A stretch of 64,000 bases of DNA, taken from assembly GCA_003868215.1 (NCBI GenBank), contig QWDQ01000064.1, forward strand, positions 1 to 64,000, read 5' to 3'. Below are positions 11,702-22,875 of the stretch, in pieces (within the stretch, counting starts at the first letter, position 1; each line of letters starts with the position of its first letter). Under the pieces are notes generated by a model that worked only from the letters and a program-made list of their open reading frames with translations, was not told where the DNA came from and ran no database searches. The stretch is from Pseudophaeomoniella oleicola (lineage: Eukaryota; Ascomycota; Eurotiomycetes; Phaeomoniellales; Phaeomoniellaceae). A program made the position numbers and the translations under genes.

Positions 11702-13935
11702 TCATAAGAATCTGATACTAAGATCAAAGTAACCTGCCCTGCATATCCTGTTTTCATCTGTACATAATGCTGTAATCCAGCTCCGCCCATTCTCAAGTTC
11801 TGGGCTATCAGCTATAAACGGAAGCCGTAAAGGCGGTTCCAATCGCTGGTAAGAGTAGTTCCATACGTCTTTGGCATGGCTATCGGATAATTTGACGATT
11901 CCTTTGCCATTGCTTCTCCATCGATAGTGTGCGATCGTGAACAGGGCTTCTTCCATCTTTTCCATCGATGTACTGTTGAGCCCTTGGCGTAAGAGGCTGG
12001 TTATCGTACAGATTGCAGGAATGAGATCGATATCAAAGCGAGACTCAGATTGGGAAATCACTTCCAGCGCCTTGATGTGTTGCGTAGCACTGAAAAGAAG
12101 TCTCTCTGGTATAGATAATGAGAGTTCAGTGTACGCGTTCTCATCAAAAGCATCATGAAACTGCCAAAGCGCCACCGCAATGAATACTGAGGACAGCAAA
12201 ATGAAATATACTGTCGCTGGTGATACCAACCTTAGTTCACAGTCTAGTCTAAGAACAGCTGGTAATACCTAGAATAGATCAGCATTTTGTATCCATCAAC
12301 ATTAAGATACCTTACTTCTGCAAGAAGAATCGAATGCTCCACAGAAGCGTAGAACAGAGAGTTTCCGGGAAGCTTAGGATCAAACATGATGTCGATCAGA
12401 TCCCTTCCGGCATCTATATGTGAGTCAGTCTCATGTTAACTCATGCAAAAAAGGCACACATTAACCCACAGCTAAGAATGAATATTCCATGCAACCATAG
12501 CATTGCCTCAGCTTGGTGTATATGAGTGAGTGCTTCAAACTCCAGGAGGTGTGAGGGAAATTCAATGTAATATTCTTCCAAAAGGTCTCCTACTTGACCC
12601 ATCTCGGGATCTAGAGGTTCAAGGTCGAGGACAAGTCGTAGTGGTCTAGATGCAAAAATTGGTTAGGTATTTTAGACCACTCGGTTGGAGCACGCTTACT
12701 CAATGAGTGGCGAGAAAAGATCGAAAAAATCTTCACCTATGGCAGTGGTCTCCCCAAGAGGGTCGACAGATGCTTCAACATTGGCCAATTGGGGTTTCGG
12801 GGGGCTCGTCCCGACGCCTTGCAATATAGGCTGTTCTCGGTTGTTGTGGTATCGCAGAAGCCTCAAGGTCCTGTTTCCAAGTAAGCAGAATGTTCTTAAG
12901 TAGTGATGGGAGGGTCGGCGTATACTCGCTTTGAAGAGCAATGTTTATTCCAGTGCTGTAACCCATGAGCTTCATTCTTCAGCAAGACAAGTGATCCTCA
13001 GTTTCGCTCACCGTTGAATGAGCAATACCAGCGCCTGATCGTATTTGTGGCTGAGGTCGCAGAGATCATTCCATATAAGATTTGCAAGAGCATTCCAGCG
13101 ATACGAGATATCGACGAGGGACGACTTCATACACCAGGTAAAGCTGAAAAGTGTAAGGACTATTGCATGATCGATGGTTACATTCCGTGTCTTCCATGTC
13201 AGAACTGGTATGTGCTTCAAGGTCTCTATTCGGAAGGTGTCTATGAGAAGCTGCTGCTCCTCAACGTTGGTTGGATCCATAGCGGTAGATTCTACCTCAA
13301 GAGATATTGCCAACATGCCATCTCTTGACTCACGGGACATTGATCCTCCATCAGAGATTTGATATGCGTGGTTTAAGATAAAGAAAAAGCCTGACTTTAA
13401 CCTTTCGATGGGGTTCTGTGCAAGACATCGAGTCAAAGCTTCACTATAGAATATTTCATCGCGGTGTCCATTGGATATGGCTGGACTGCCAACTGATGGA
13501 GAGCTTGAGCGTTGGCCGGGGATACCTGCATCAGAATGTAAGCCACGGAGGCTTGAGCCAATGTGATCTTGATCCGGTGTGGCTGCTTCAGGGCCAATCA
13601 AAGATGTTGATAGCTCCGAAAGTTCACCAGTACTGCGCTCGGTGTTTGTTCCTTGAGAGAACCCAAGCGTTGATTGTTCCATATTGTCAGCTGTTGCAAC
13701 TGATTTTGGCCGGGACGCACCCCTTTCGGAGCGATGCCTCTGAGGTCGACCTCGCCGTTTCCGAGGCCGCACGAAAGTGCATTGGAGCTTGAGTCTGGAG
13801 CAACGCGAGCATGGCTGGGCTCCGTCACATTGTGTTTTCTATCGAGAAATAAGCGATGTTCGACTATCCGAAGAAACGGAATTTATTCCCACATACTCCA
13901 GTGCAACATCGGTCACACGCCCGCGCAGTAGCCAT
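11702..13935 (-). CDS. Zn2Cys6 transcription factor
   Basis: Probable regulator of the surrounding catabolic genes. Exon 1 (13897-13935) encodes the first 13 residues. A 58-bp intron (13839-13896) splices in frame to give Cys at residues 7, 10, 17, 23, 26 and 33 (C-x2-C-x6-C-x5-C-x2-C-x6-C), followed by the basic segment RPRKRRGRPQRHR. A Ser-rich linker and helical effector region follow (13008-13838). Further exons lie through 12241-12990, and the last exon, 11702-12229, ends FDLSIRFL. It is convergent with the oxidase at 9995 (204 bp apart) and divergent from the aldehyde dehydrogenase at 14249. The middle exon joins (12.2-13.0 kb) were not resolved base by base. Confidence 0.85.
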
Positions 13936-14248
13936 GATTAGGAGAACACCGCGATAACCATGAGTTGTGCTATTAGAAAACAGAACGGAGATATATTTTG
14001 CTTTCAGCAGGGAATTAATCAGTATATTTCTGCGGGGAATAAATCATATTCCCCGCCGGCTCCGGCGTTTTTAAAGACCGGCAATACTCCCCACCAATAT
14101 TGTGAGAAACACATTCAATGTTGACTTCAGAGGTTTTGCATTCACTCTAAATAGGACGCTCATCCCTTGGGTCACGTAACACCATGGGTTTCCGCTTCAG
14201 GTCACTCGAACTGCTCCCTCCGCAGTTTCCTGATCCCAGTGAAAAGAA
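13936..14248. other. Divergent promoter, regulator / aldehyde dehydrogenase
   Basis: 313 bp shared by the Zn2Cys6 gene and the aldehyde dehydrogenase. Its main feature is the perfect inverted repeat described separately at 14032-14056. The left part is AT-rich. Confidence 0.5.
14032..14056. promoter_or_regulatory. Perfect inverted repeat with CreA/Mig1-like GCGGGG cores
   Basis: GCGGGGAATA (14032-14041) and its exact complement TATTCCCCGC (14047-14056) are separated by 5 bp. GCGGGG matches the carbon-catabolite repressor consensus SYGGRG, and paired sites are the functional form in several fungi. It lies about 190 bp before the aldehyde dehydrogenase start and about 100 bp before the divergent regulator start, so it could control both. 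Confidence 0.6.
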
Positions 14249-15812
14249 ATGGCCTTGATTGAAAAGATTGTTGCCCCAAATGGGCGAGAAATCCATCTGC
14301 CGACCGGACTTTTCATCAATAACGAGTTCGTAACGTCATCTGGAGACAAATTGACCAGCATCAACCCGGCTGATGAATCTACTATCTGTGTCGTCGAGGC
14401 AGCCTCATCTTCGGACGTTGACAAAGCAGTAAGAGCTGCGCGTGCTGCCTTCAAGAATCCGTCATGGAGCGAACTACTTCCGGCAGAGCGAGGTGCGATG
14501 ATGCACAAGCTTGCAGATCTGATAGAGGAAAACAAGGAAGATATAGCAACTTTGGACGCATTGGACAACGGAAAGCCGTATCAAGTAGCCTTAGAGGAAG
14601 ACTTGAACGAAGCCATCGGGACCATACGCTACTATGCCGGTTGGACGGACAAAATCCACGGGCAAACGGTCACCAAAGCTGGGTTTGGGCAGAAGTTTGC
14701 ATATACAATCAGGCAGCCGGTCGGCGTTTGCGGTCAGATAATTCCCTGGAATTACCCTTTAAGTAAGTGCTATATGGACATACTGAAGCACTTGTTGTTA
14801 ACGCAAGACATTAGGCATGGCATCCTGGAAGCTAGGTCCAGCACTCGCCTGTGGAAACACTGTTGTCCTCAAGCCGTCTGAGCAAACACCACTATCGATT
14901 CTTCTGCTAGCAAAGCTGATTGCTGCTGCTGGGTTCCCGCCAGGCGTGGTCAACATAGTTAATGGTTTTGGTCGGGTGGCAGGGCACGCCCTCGCTTCAC
15001 ACATGGATGTAGACAAGATTGCCTTTACCGGGAGCACAACGACAGGTCAACAGATCATGAAAGCTGCAAGTGCAAACCTGAAAGGGATTACTCTGGAGAC
15101 TGGCGGCAAGTCACCTATTCTCATATTCGACGATGCAGAATTAGAGCAGGCAGTGAGGTGGGCTCATCTTGGTGTTATGAGCAATCAGGGCCAAATCTGT
15201 ACATCCACTAGCAGAATTCTGGTGCAGCGTGGAGTATACGAACAGTTTTTGCATCAATTTCGACAAGAGATCATTGAGAAGAGTATTGTTGGTGATCCAT
15301 TTGAGGAGACCACAACACAAGGTCCCCAGGTCTCAAAGGATCAATACGAACGTATATTGGACTTCATTGCAACGGCGAAACAGGCAGGGGCTACCCTTTT
15401 CCATGGTGGTCGACCATGTTCAGCAGCACAGAAGAACGGCAAAGGTTTTTACATCGAGCCGACCGTGTTCACAGATGTCAAGGAAGATATGAGGATTTAC
15501 CGCGAAGAGATCTTTGGCCCGGTTGCGGTCATCTTGCCTTTTGATACCGTCGAAGCTGGTTTAGCAATGGCCAACGATTCCATCTATGGTCTGGGAAGCG
15601 CAGTGTTCACCAAGGACGTTGAGAGGGCGCTTACTCTCGCCGAGAAGCTCGAGGCAGGCATGGTTTGGATAAACAGCAGTCAAGACAGCGATGTGACGGT
15701 ACCTTTTGGAGGGGTGAAACAAAGTGGGGTCGGTATGGAACTGGGCGAAGCTGGACTGGCAGCTTACACTCAACTCAAATCTGTTCATGTCAACTTGGGG
15801 TTGAGACTGTAG
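14249..15812 (+). CDS. NAD(P)-dependent aldehyde dehydrogenase
   Basis: Oxidises an aldehyde to its acid. Two exons over a 52-bp intron (14763-14814) give 503 residues, the normal ALDH length. Visible family features: IPWNYPL and KPSEQTPLS for cofactor binding, GFGRVAGHALASH and FTGSTTTGQ in the Rossmann region, general base Glu266 in LETGGKSP, nucleophile Cys300 in NQGQICTS, EIFGPVAVI, and PFGGVKQSG near the end. The 34-residue Glu-Cys spacing is standard. Lying between two FAD amine oxidases, it probably oxidises the aldehydes they make, the role of PuuC in bacterial putrescine breakdown. That pairing is inference. A CreA-like palindrome upstream suggests glucose repression. Confidence 0.95.
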
Positions 15813-16420
15813 GAAGGTAAACTCCTAGGTAAAGCAAAAGAAATAAACACTCAAGGACCTAGTTTCTATTCCGAGCACATGAGTTGCATAACATCTTATA
15901 ACCCCCACTTAACGATTGGGCAAGTTTTTCTCGACGTCTGAGGGTCTCACAATTCTCACTCTCTTTTCTGTCACAGAGGTATTTGGTAAATGTTTTTGTT
16001 GAAGTGCAATCTGGCCGAGTCGTGACGTGTTGTGTCAACCTCAAGCGTTGGTCATTCACTATCATGTCGGTTAATTTATGGGTGGCAACGGAAAATTCGC
16101 CGTGGGGATTATATCGGGACAAGAACATTGAGTGAGTGAAATCAAAGACAACGAGATACCTAATTAGTGTCCCACCGTATCCCTTCTCCGTTTCTCGACA
16201 ACGACACGAGCATAATCATCCATTGGGGATTTCAATTATGGACAGAACAATGATCGTTGAGCCTTCTACGAGTATAATGCTGAGAGAGGAGCGATGATTC
16301 ACAGGAGGGACCTGATCCTCCCTTCCTGGTTGTAAGAGCTCACATAGTTTGTATCGTTCTGGCTCTCTTCTTTATTTCCGTGGTCACTTCTTCAATCGGG
16401 CTGGCAGTGCCGAATCAATC
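15813..16420. other. Intergenic, about 600 bp
   Basis: Between the aldehyde dehydrogenase and the FAD oxidase, both on the plus strand. An 89-codon open frame on the minus strand (15859-16128) has no recognisable family and is probably chance. A CT-rich stretch precedes the next gene. Confidence 0.5.
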
Positions 16421-17914
16421 ATGGACGCAGGTGCGGACTTGTGGGAGGAGATGAAGCAGTTCCTTGACGAGATATCGAGGAATCCGGCAAAAGCTCGAGC
16501 ACCCAATCCAGCCGATTACGCTGAAGCTTCAGATCAGTCTCAGAGCTTTTGGATCCGTGAACATAACATCGACTATGAACAGGAGTGTGCGACATCTGCA
16601 TTGCCCGAAGAGGTGGACGTCGTCATTATTGGTAGCGGGATCTCTGGGGCAGCAGCTGCATATCATTTAGCCAAAGCTACCCCGGAGTTACGAGTTGCTT
16701 TGTGCGAAGCCAGGGGAATATGCACCGGGGCTACTGGAAGGAACGGGGGCCATATCCTCCGTCCAGAGGTATACCATCTGCGAGAGCTGGCCAAGACATT
16801 CGATGCTGAGGAGGCAATCCGGATTCGAAAGTTTGCCGTCGCAAACAGGAATGCAATCCTCGACACGGTCGAGGAACTTGGCATTGCGGACAAGATAGAC
16901 CTTCAACTCAAGGGCTGCATCGTCGTGTTCGCTTCGGAGGAGGAAAAAGCCGCGTTCAGGGCCGACTACGAATTCGCAAAAGAACATGGCATGGAGCCAG
17001 AATGTTCTATTTTGTCGCCCTCGGAGGTTCTTGAGGTATGTAGGAAAACAGATCTTCGATGCGTGCTAAGTTAACCGCAAAAATGCAATTAGAAACTCGA
17101 CTATGAACCAACTCAAGCTCGCTACGGGGCTGCCTTCCTCGAGCGCTCTGGAACGATGTACCCTCGCAAACTCGTCGATCAACTTCTGCAAGCGGCCATG
17201 CGCCAAATGCCCGGGCTCTCCATGCATGCCTTCACGCCTGTGACCAAGGTCAGCAGATCTGTCTCAGGGGACAATGAACGGTTCATGTATACCGTTGAGA
17301 CCACGAAGGGTACGATTAAGGCGCGATCAGTTCTCCACGCTACAAACGGATGGGCGAACCACTTGATACCTCATCTCAGAGATCGCTCTGGCGTGTTTGG
17401 CTGCGTCGCCCACGTCATGGCCGTCCAACCTACAGAATCAAACCCGGCGCGACCTCTTGATCTGTCCATCGGACACGATGACTTCTGGCACTGGATTGCA
17501 CCCCGGCCAAACAACGGACCGCTCATCTACGGTTACTCGACGGCGGAGGAGGTGGGCACTTATGACGACACCATCACTATAGTTGAGGACCACCCTACAC
17601 GCCGACAGATGAAAGACTTCCTTGAGTTGACCTTTCCCCGACACTTCCGGAACGTAGATATGAAAAAAGACGTCAAGTATGACTGGTTGGGAGTTCAGGG
17701 ATTCACCTCGAATTCTTCGAGTGTCGTTGGGAAGCCCGACAACGACAGCCCGGGAGAATTTGTGTGCGTTGGACACAACGGTGAGGGAATGAGCAGATGT
17801 TTTCTCTCGGCTGCAGAAGCCGTGAACATGGTCTTGCATTGGCTGAAGCATGGCACCAAGGTATCATATGTTGCCCCTGTCTCATTTCCGAAGAGCTATT
17901 TGAGGAACATCTAG
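16421..17914 (+). CDS. DAO-fold FAD oxidoreductase (OrdL / gamma-glutamylputrescine-oxidase-like)
   Basis: Probable flavoprotein amine oxidase. Two exons over a 57-bp intron (17036-17092) give 478 residues from the ATG at 16421. An in-frame start at 16349 would add 24 residues, but 16421 gives the usual N-terminus. After about 60 hydrophilic residues come VVIIGSGISGAAAAYHLA (FAD Rossmann motif) and GATGRNGGHI, the signature of the OrdL/PuuB branch. A tryptophan-rich substrate half holds DDFWHWIAPRPNNGPLIYG, and the C-terminal FAD-contact block is FVCVGHNGEGMSRCF. It is a paralogue of the gene at 24899-26478. Position between an ALDH and an amidase fits amine oxidation. The substrate is unknown, with N-acyl or gamma-glutamyl amines the main candidates. 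Confidence 0.88.
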
Positions 17915-18187
17915 ATAGGAGTAGTGATCACGAAGCCCATTGATGTGTGTTTGGCATCAACACAGCAATCTGATCATGTATTTTACTCTAGCTTGTGGAC
18001 GACGGAATCAACTCTCCACTTATCCAAGCATTATCACCTCCAAGAGCATTTTCTGTTTCCGACTTTTTGTGTGATCTCTAAGATCTGCCAAGGGAGTAAT
18101 CATTTCCTGCCCATGCATGATTCTATGTGAGTTCTTTGATGCGCATCTATGTTTCCCTGCCTTTTTCATAGATAAAAGGTGTGAACG

Positions 18188-20101
18188 TCATACTTGGTAA
18201 TCCTCGCCTCGGCCCAGAGCAGCGTCGATGGTTCTTAAACAACCCAACACCTTTTCCTCAGTGAACCTTTGGCCCATAACCTGCAGGCATATTGGGGCGT
18301 TCTTGTATGTTTCTTCGGAATCTGTAGAATTTTGTTAGCTCTTGGGCCGCAAATGAAGCCCACATTGCTCGCGGCGGCCAAGTTGGAGGGATGGACAAGC
18401 GACAAAGCATGGTGGAAGAGAAACAGACGTACACTTAGCCCAGTTTTCACGATCCTCTTCCGAAAGTGGAACAAAATTCGGACTCTCTTCGTGATCGAAC
18501 GATCTCTGGTCGAGGATCGGGTCAACAACTCCGACCGGTATTGTCGCGCACGTCCAGTCGAGAAGATTTGAAATGGCCTCGTATAGCCAGTAGTCCATGG
18601 TCCCATGTGGACAGGCCGTATAGGCACCACTAGGGAGTATGAAGGCGTCGACGGGTCTATCTGCTGTGCTTGTACCTTTGGTGCTGATCCATTTCTCCAG
18701 ATACTTTTGTTGGAGAGTCCTGACACGTTTGGCCAGGGCTGCGAACTCAGAAGCCGTCAACGCGTGTTCTGGTCCCACATATAGGGCTTCATCGATGAGA
18801 GGTTCGTTGTATTTGGAAAGGAGTGATTTTAACTCGGTATCGCCACCGGCACGAAATATGGTCGTCATCAGTTCCCAAAGTGCATCATCCGCTTCAAAAA
18901 ACCCGGGCAGATCTACCACCTCATGTCCAGCAGTCGTCAATGCACTTTTGACCTCACGCATGCAGCGTTGTATAGGAGGATGAGGTGTCCTCATTGAATC
19001 ATTTGGGATGATGCCAAAACGGAGTTTTTCCACCTGGCGGGGTGTATCAGAATCAATACCAGTTTCATGCACAGGTGCTGCTTCTTCATATGCAGCTTGA
19101 TTCCATGGCATCTTGACGCATGAACTGTCCCATTCCCATGGCTGTAGTGAGAGTATTGTTTTGGTGTAGACTTCCAGACCATCGATTGATCGAGATAATG
19201 GTCCGGCAACTCCGTTGATAGGGGAGAGACCGGCGCTATGCTCAGCATTGTGACTCGGAAATCGTCCAAATGATGGACAGATGGTGTATATCCCGTTGAA
19301 GTTAGCTGGGGTCCGCACTGAACCGGCGATGTCGGTACCAATTCCCAGAGGGCTGCCACCCATTGCAATCAAAGAGCCTTCCCCTCCGCTAGAACCGCCA
19401 GCAGACAAGGCAGTATTAAATGGGCTTGCCGTCCGTCCGAATATAAAATTGGTGCACTCTCCAGACATCAGCGTCTGCGGCACGTTTGTCTTGCAGTATA
19501 AGACTGCTCCGGATTGCAGTAGTTGCTCAATGAGCATATCAGTTGTAGTAGACGGATTTCCCGTCAAAGCGACAAACCCCGTAGACGTGTCCAGACCCTT
19601 GACATGGAACACGTCTTTCATACTGATGGGTAGACCATGAAGAGCGCCAATCGGTTTTCCATTCTTCTTCAGGTATACATCCAACTCGCGAGCCCTCGCT
19701 AGCCCTCTGTCGAAGAAGACCTCGGTCAGAGGGTTTGTTGAGTGATGGGCGACGACAGTCCGACAGATAAATGCTTGAAGAACCTCCTCTGCTGACCATT
19801 GTCCTCGGGCAACTCTTTGCAACAGTCTACTGGGCGTACACTCTGTGATCTGAATTTGCTGAGACGTCAAGTAGTCAATGTCAAGAGCTGCATGTCTGAC
19901 ATCACTCTTCCCTGTCAAAGCCTCCGGACTTTTGGACGATGCAGGAATATTGTGAAGCTCCCAGTCTCTGATGGAGCTATCTCGTTGCCGTTTCTTTTCC
20001 GCTGCGATGCGCTTCCACGTTGGTGTCATAGGTTTTGACTGGAACAGGAACCGAGTGGTGTCTGGGAGAAGACTCTCCTCGACCATCATAGAAGGCGGCA
20101 T
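18188..20101 (-). CDS. Amidase, amidase-signature (AS) family
   Basis: Hydrolyses a carboxamide to acid and ammonia. Two exons (18433-20101 and 18188-18321, intron 111 bp) give 600 residues, long for the family's usual 540-560. The Ser-cisSer-Lys triad is present: Lys in LPISMKDVFHV, and the two Ser in SAGGSSGGEGSLIAMGGSPLG followed by GTDIAGSVRTPA. The small 3' exon supplies the normal family ending (ICLQVMGQRFTEEKV...IDAAL) and would be missed by a plain open-frame search. ATG at 20099-20101 is the likely start, since the frame runs on upstream only without ATG. It resembles fungal acetamidase/general amidases (AmdS type). It is convergent with the FAD oxidase. A role releasing ammonia from amides within this island is inferred. 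Confidence 0.93.
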
Positions 20102-20558
20102 GGCAAGACTGGCAGCGGACACACACAGACAAACGATCTGAATTCTTGAAAAACTTGGGACGTGACTCTTGATCTACATGGTCTCAATTTACCCAAGTAA
20201 TAGCAATAATGTAAGGTAACAAAGGTATCATGCCGGCGGAGAAAAACTAGCGCGCTATGCTCCGTGGCCAATTGTGCCGTCGGCGGACAATTATTCTGGG
20301 GTTTGTCTGGCACGCTATTCCTAACATCTGTCGAGTGCTAATTATGAAACATAGGGAACAATATAGATGGCGTAGTCTTATTGGTATAGTTCTCGTTGTG
20401 TGAAAGAAAACAAGTTACATAAAGCGGTGGTCATTCTGGCCAAGTACTTCGTAGATGGCCACTCAGCAGCTATAATCTATATCAGGTGTACAATCCTTGT
20501 AAGTCACCACCAGCCGTCTTTGATTAGATGCTCGATATGTTACGGATTGGGACTAATC
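20102..20558. other. Intergenic, amidase promoter
   Basis: 457 bp upstream of the amidase and downstream of the aminotransferase, both on the minus strand. No motif beyond short AT-rich stretches was seen. Confidence 0.5.
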
Positions 20559-22310
20559 TCAAGATCCATCGCTTATCTCTTGTGCAAAACGTCGCACAAC
20601 GTCAAGCACCTGCTCAACGTGTTTGGCTTGATGAACGGTGTTGAGAGATATGAAGCCACGCTTTCCAATGTAAATACCGTTCTGGAGCAGATAGAAGAAG
20701 AAGGCGTCTCTTAATTTGACTGGCGAGTCACCTCCGTAATGGACGCCTATCACGCTTCCAAAACCTGTTACCTCGATTGGGATCTTCAGGTCTTCAAAGA
20801 TCTTAGCCAAGTTCCTCCTTAATTCGTCACCCAATGCGTTGGTCTCATCGATCAACGTCTTCGTAAGAATATGGGAAGCTGCAACTCCTGCTGCCATTGA
20901 GAAGACGTTATTGTTGTATGTCCCCGAGTGACTGAGGCCGCTCTTAGGGTCGAGAACCGCCATAATCTCATCTCTCCCTCCAAAAGCGCCAAATGAGAAT
21001 CCGCCGCCGAGATACTTGCCTAAAGTTGTCAAGTCAGGGTAGATACCATGGTATCCCTGCAGGCCGTTGAAATGGAGTCGTGAAGTGATGATCTCGTCGA
21101 ATATGAGGACTGCTCCCACTTTGCTTGCACCGCTTCGAAGTGATGCAAGGAAGTCTTTCGATGCGGGTATCATCCCTCCAGCTCCTTGCAGCGGCTCGAC
21201 GAGAATTGCGGCGATCTCTTCGCTGATCAGCTTTTCTGTATCTCGCACATTGTTGTATTGACCAATAACGAAATCGAAGGGAGCATTCATTGTACTCGAT
21301 GCTCCGGTCGGGAAGCTAATGAGACCACCGTGGTAGCCATTTTGAAAGACAAGGACCTAGGAGTGTGAGAGGGCAATGGGTACCTTGGAAAGGCTTCACT
21401 TACCTTTTTCTTTTTGGTATAGTTCATCGCGATCCCCAGGGCCATTGCAGTCGCTTCCGTCCCGGAATTGCAGAAACGAACTTTCTCGATGGACGGGATA
21501 CGATCAATGATCGACTTGGCGAGCTCAATTTCATTCTTTCCGGGTGCCCCCAACCCAATGCCGCCGGAGATGACTTCTTGGATTGCTTTCAGTATCCTAG
21601 GGTGAGAATGGCCAAAGAAGGCTGCAGAGTATTCTGATACCAAGTCGAGATATTCACGACCATCCATTGATGTAACGTAGCATTCCCTACCGGACACCAT
21701 TGTTATCGGAAACGGTTCGTAATACAGCACTGAACGCGTGTTTCCTCCAGGGAGGTATTTCCGCGCATGCTCAAACTGTTCTGCTGATTGCTTGTTGTCC
21801 TCTGCAAACTGCTTGATCACCTTGTCTGATAGGATTTGTAACCTATCAGACGATATGCAGGGCTTAGCTGGATGGTCGGCAAGTGGCCTGAATGTTTGTT
21901 CGACGTAGAAAGCCGAGAAGTCTTTGCATCGAGTGACAACAGTGCGACAACCTTTGGGCAGCCAAATCAAGTCCCCAGGCGTAACTGTAGATTCCTCACC
22001 AGTATCAAGGTTTTTCCAACACGCTTCTCCTGGAAGGCCGTCAATCTGCTGCTATCTACCATTGTCGGTAGGGGTGTTACTGACCTGTCAATACATATTT
22101 GATCTCGTCCCATCCGGCAACAATCTCGTCATCGCCGCCATCCAGGTCTTCAAGGCTCCAAACACCGCTGACTATGGGTACAGAAGAGTGCTCACTGGAG
22201 ACCCATCAGCTGATAGACTTGTGATAGGATGTGATCTACTGACGAGGAGCCTGCGAGATCGGTCCAGGAATGACCCTCAGCTTTATCAACTCGTGGCCGT
22301 TCCGCCACAG
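20559..22310 (-). CDS. EutQ-like cupin fused to class-III PLP aminotransferase (GSA-aminotransferase-like)
   Basis: Bifunctional or fused protein. The exon 21404-22029 reads continuously from a cupin end (VTPGDLIWLPKG, FSAFYVEQTFRP) into an aminotransferase start (EHARKYLPGGNTRSVLYYEPFPI). The intron at 21357-21403 joins it to 20559-21356, which completes the enzyme: VLVFQNGYHGG, FDEIITSRLHFNGLQG, the PLP lysine in TTLGKYLGGG, and GTYNNN. A further intron (22030-22084) joins more cupin sequence (DDEIVAGWDEIKYVLTGE). Upstream exons to about 22.31 kb are tentative and the initiating Met was not fixed. The enzyme half matches the glutamate-1-semialdehyde aminotransferase branch, whose fungal members move amino groups on amino acids or polyamines. 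The cupin half resembles ethanolamine-utilisation EutQ. With two amine oxidases and an ALDH nearby, an amine-nitrogen transfer role is plausible. Confidence 0.8.
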
Positions 22311-22875
22311 CTTTAGCGACAAACATTTCTGCCTACACCAACGGCAGACGCAGCACAAGTAAATGCTGCTGAACAAGTCCTGGTATAGCAATAATTGTAT
22401 TTTATAGCATAGTGTACCTAGGTAGGTAGCTGGAGATTGTATGTAATCACAAGGATGTGCTCTTCAAGTATCTTTGTTGGTCGTAGAATCACCCGTCGGT
22501 GATTTCAAGTTTCACTCGGAGATCTGACCGCTCCCTGCTTATAGCAACTCCAGAATGTAAAATCATTATGTGAGAGACAGAAGCATCGACTTTTAATGCT
22601 GAGTGGTAGCCGATTCATTCTACGTACAGAGTAGAACACAGTGCTTTCTGACTGGTAGTTTTAGTCTTCTAGAGACTTAAGTGCTGATGTCGCTCTAGGT
22701 CATCGTAGTACTTTTTGAACACCCAACAGGATACCAAGTAATCCATAGAACCTGGTTCCGAAGAACAACGCCTGTTATAATGTTTGCAAAAGTCGAAGAT
22801 GACGGCCGCTCATTTGTTACTACAGTTGGCCTACAATGATACATATTCACGCCCAGGTTCATAGAAAAGCGCAAG
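22311..22875. other. Intergenic, about 565 bp
   Basis: Divergence region upstream of the cupin-aminotransferase and beyond the 3' end of the next minus-strand gene. It contains TACCTAGGTAGGTAG-like sequence near 22415-22430. The true first exon of the cupin-aminotransferase may lie here. No other feature was recognised. Confidence 0.45.

Noticed and set aside
15859-16128. 89-codon minus-strand open frame between the ALDH and FAD oxidase genes
   Set aside because: No recognisable domain, no splice context, and composition like neighbouring non-coding DNA.
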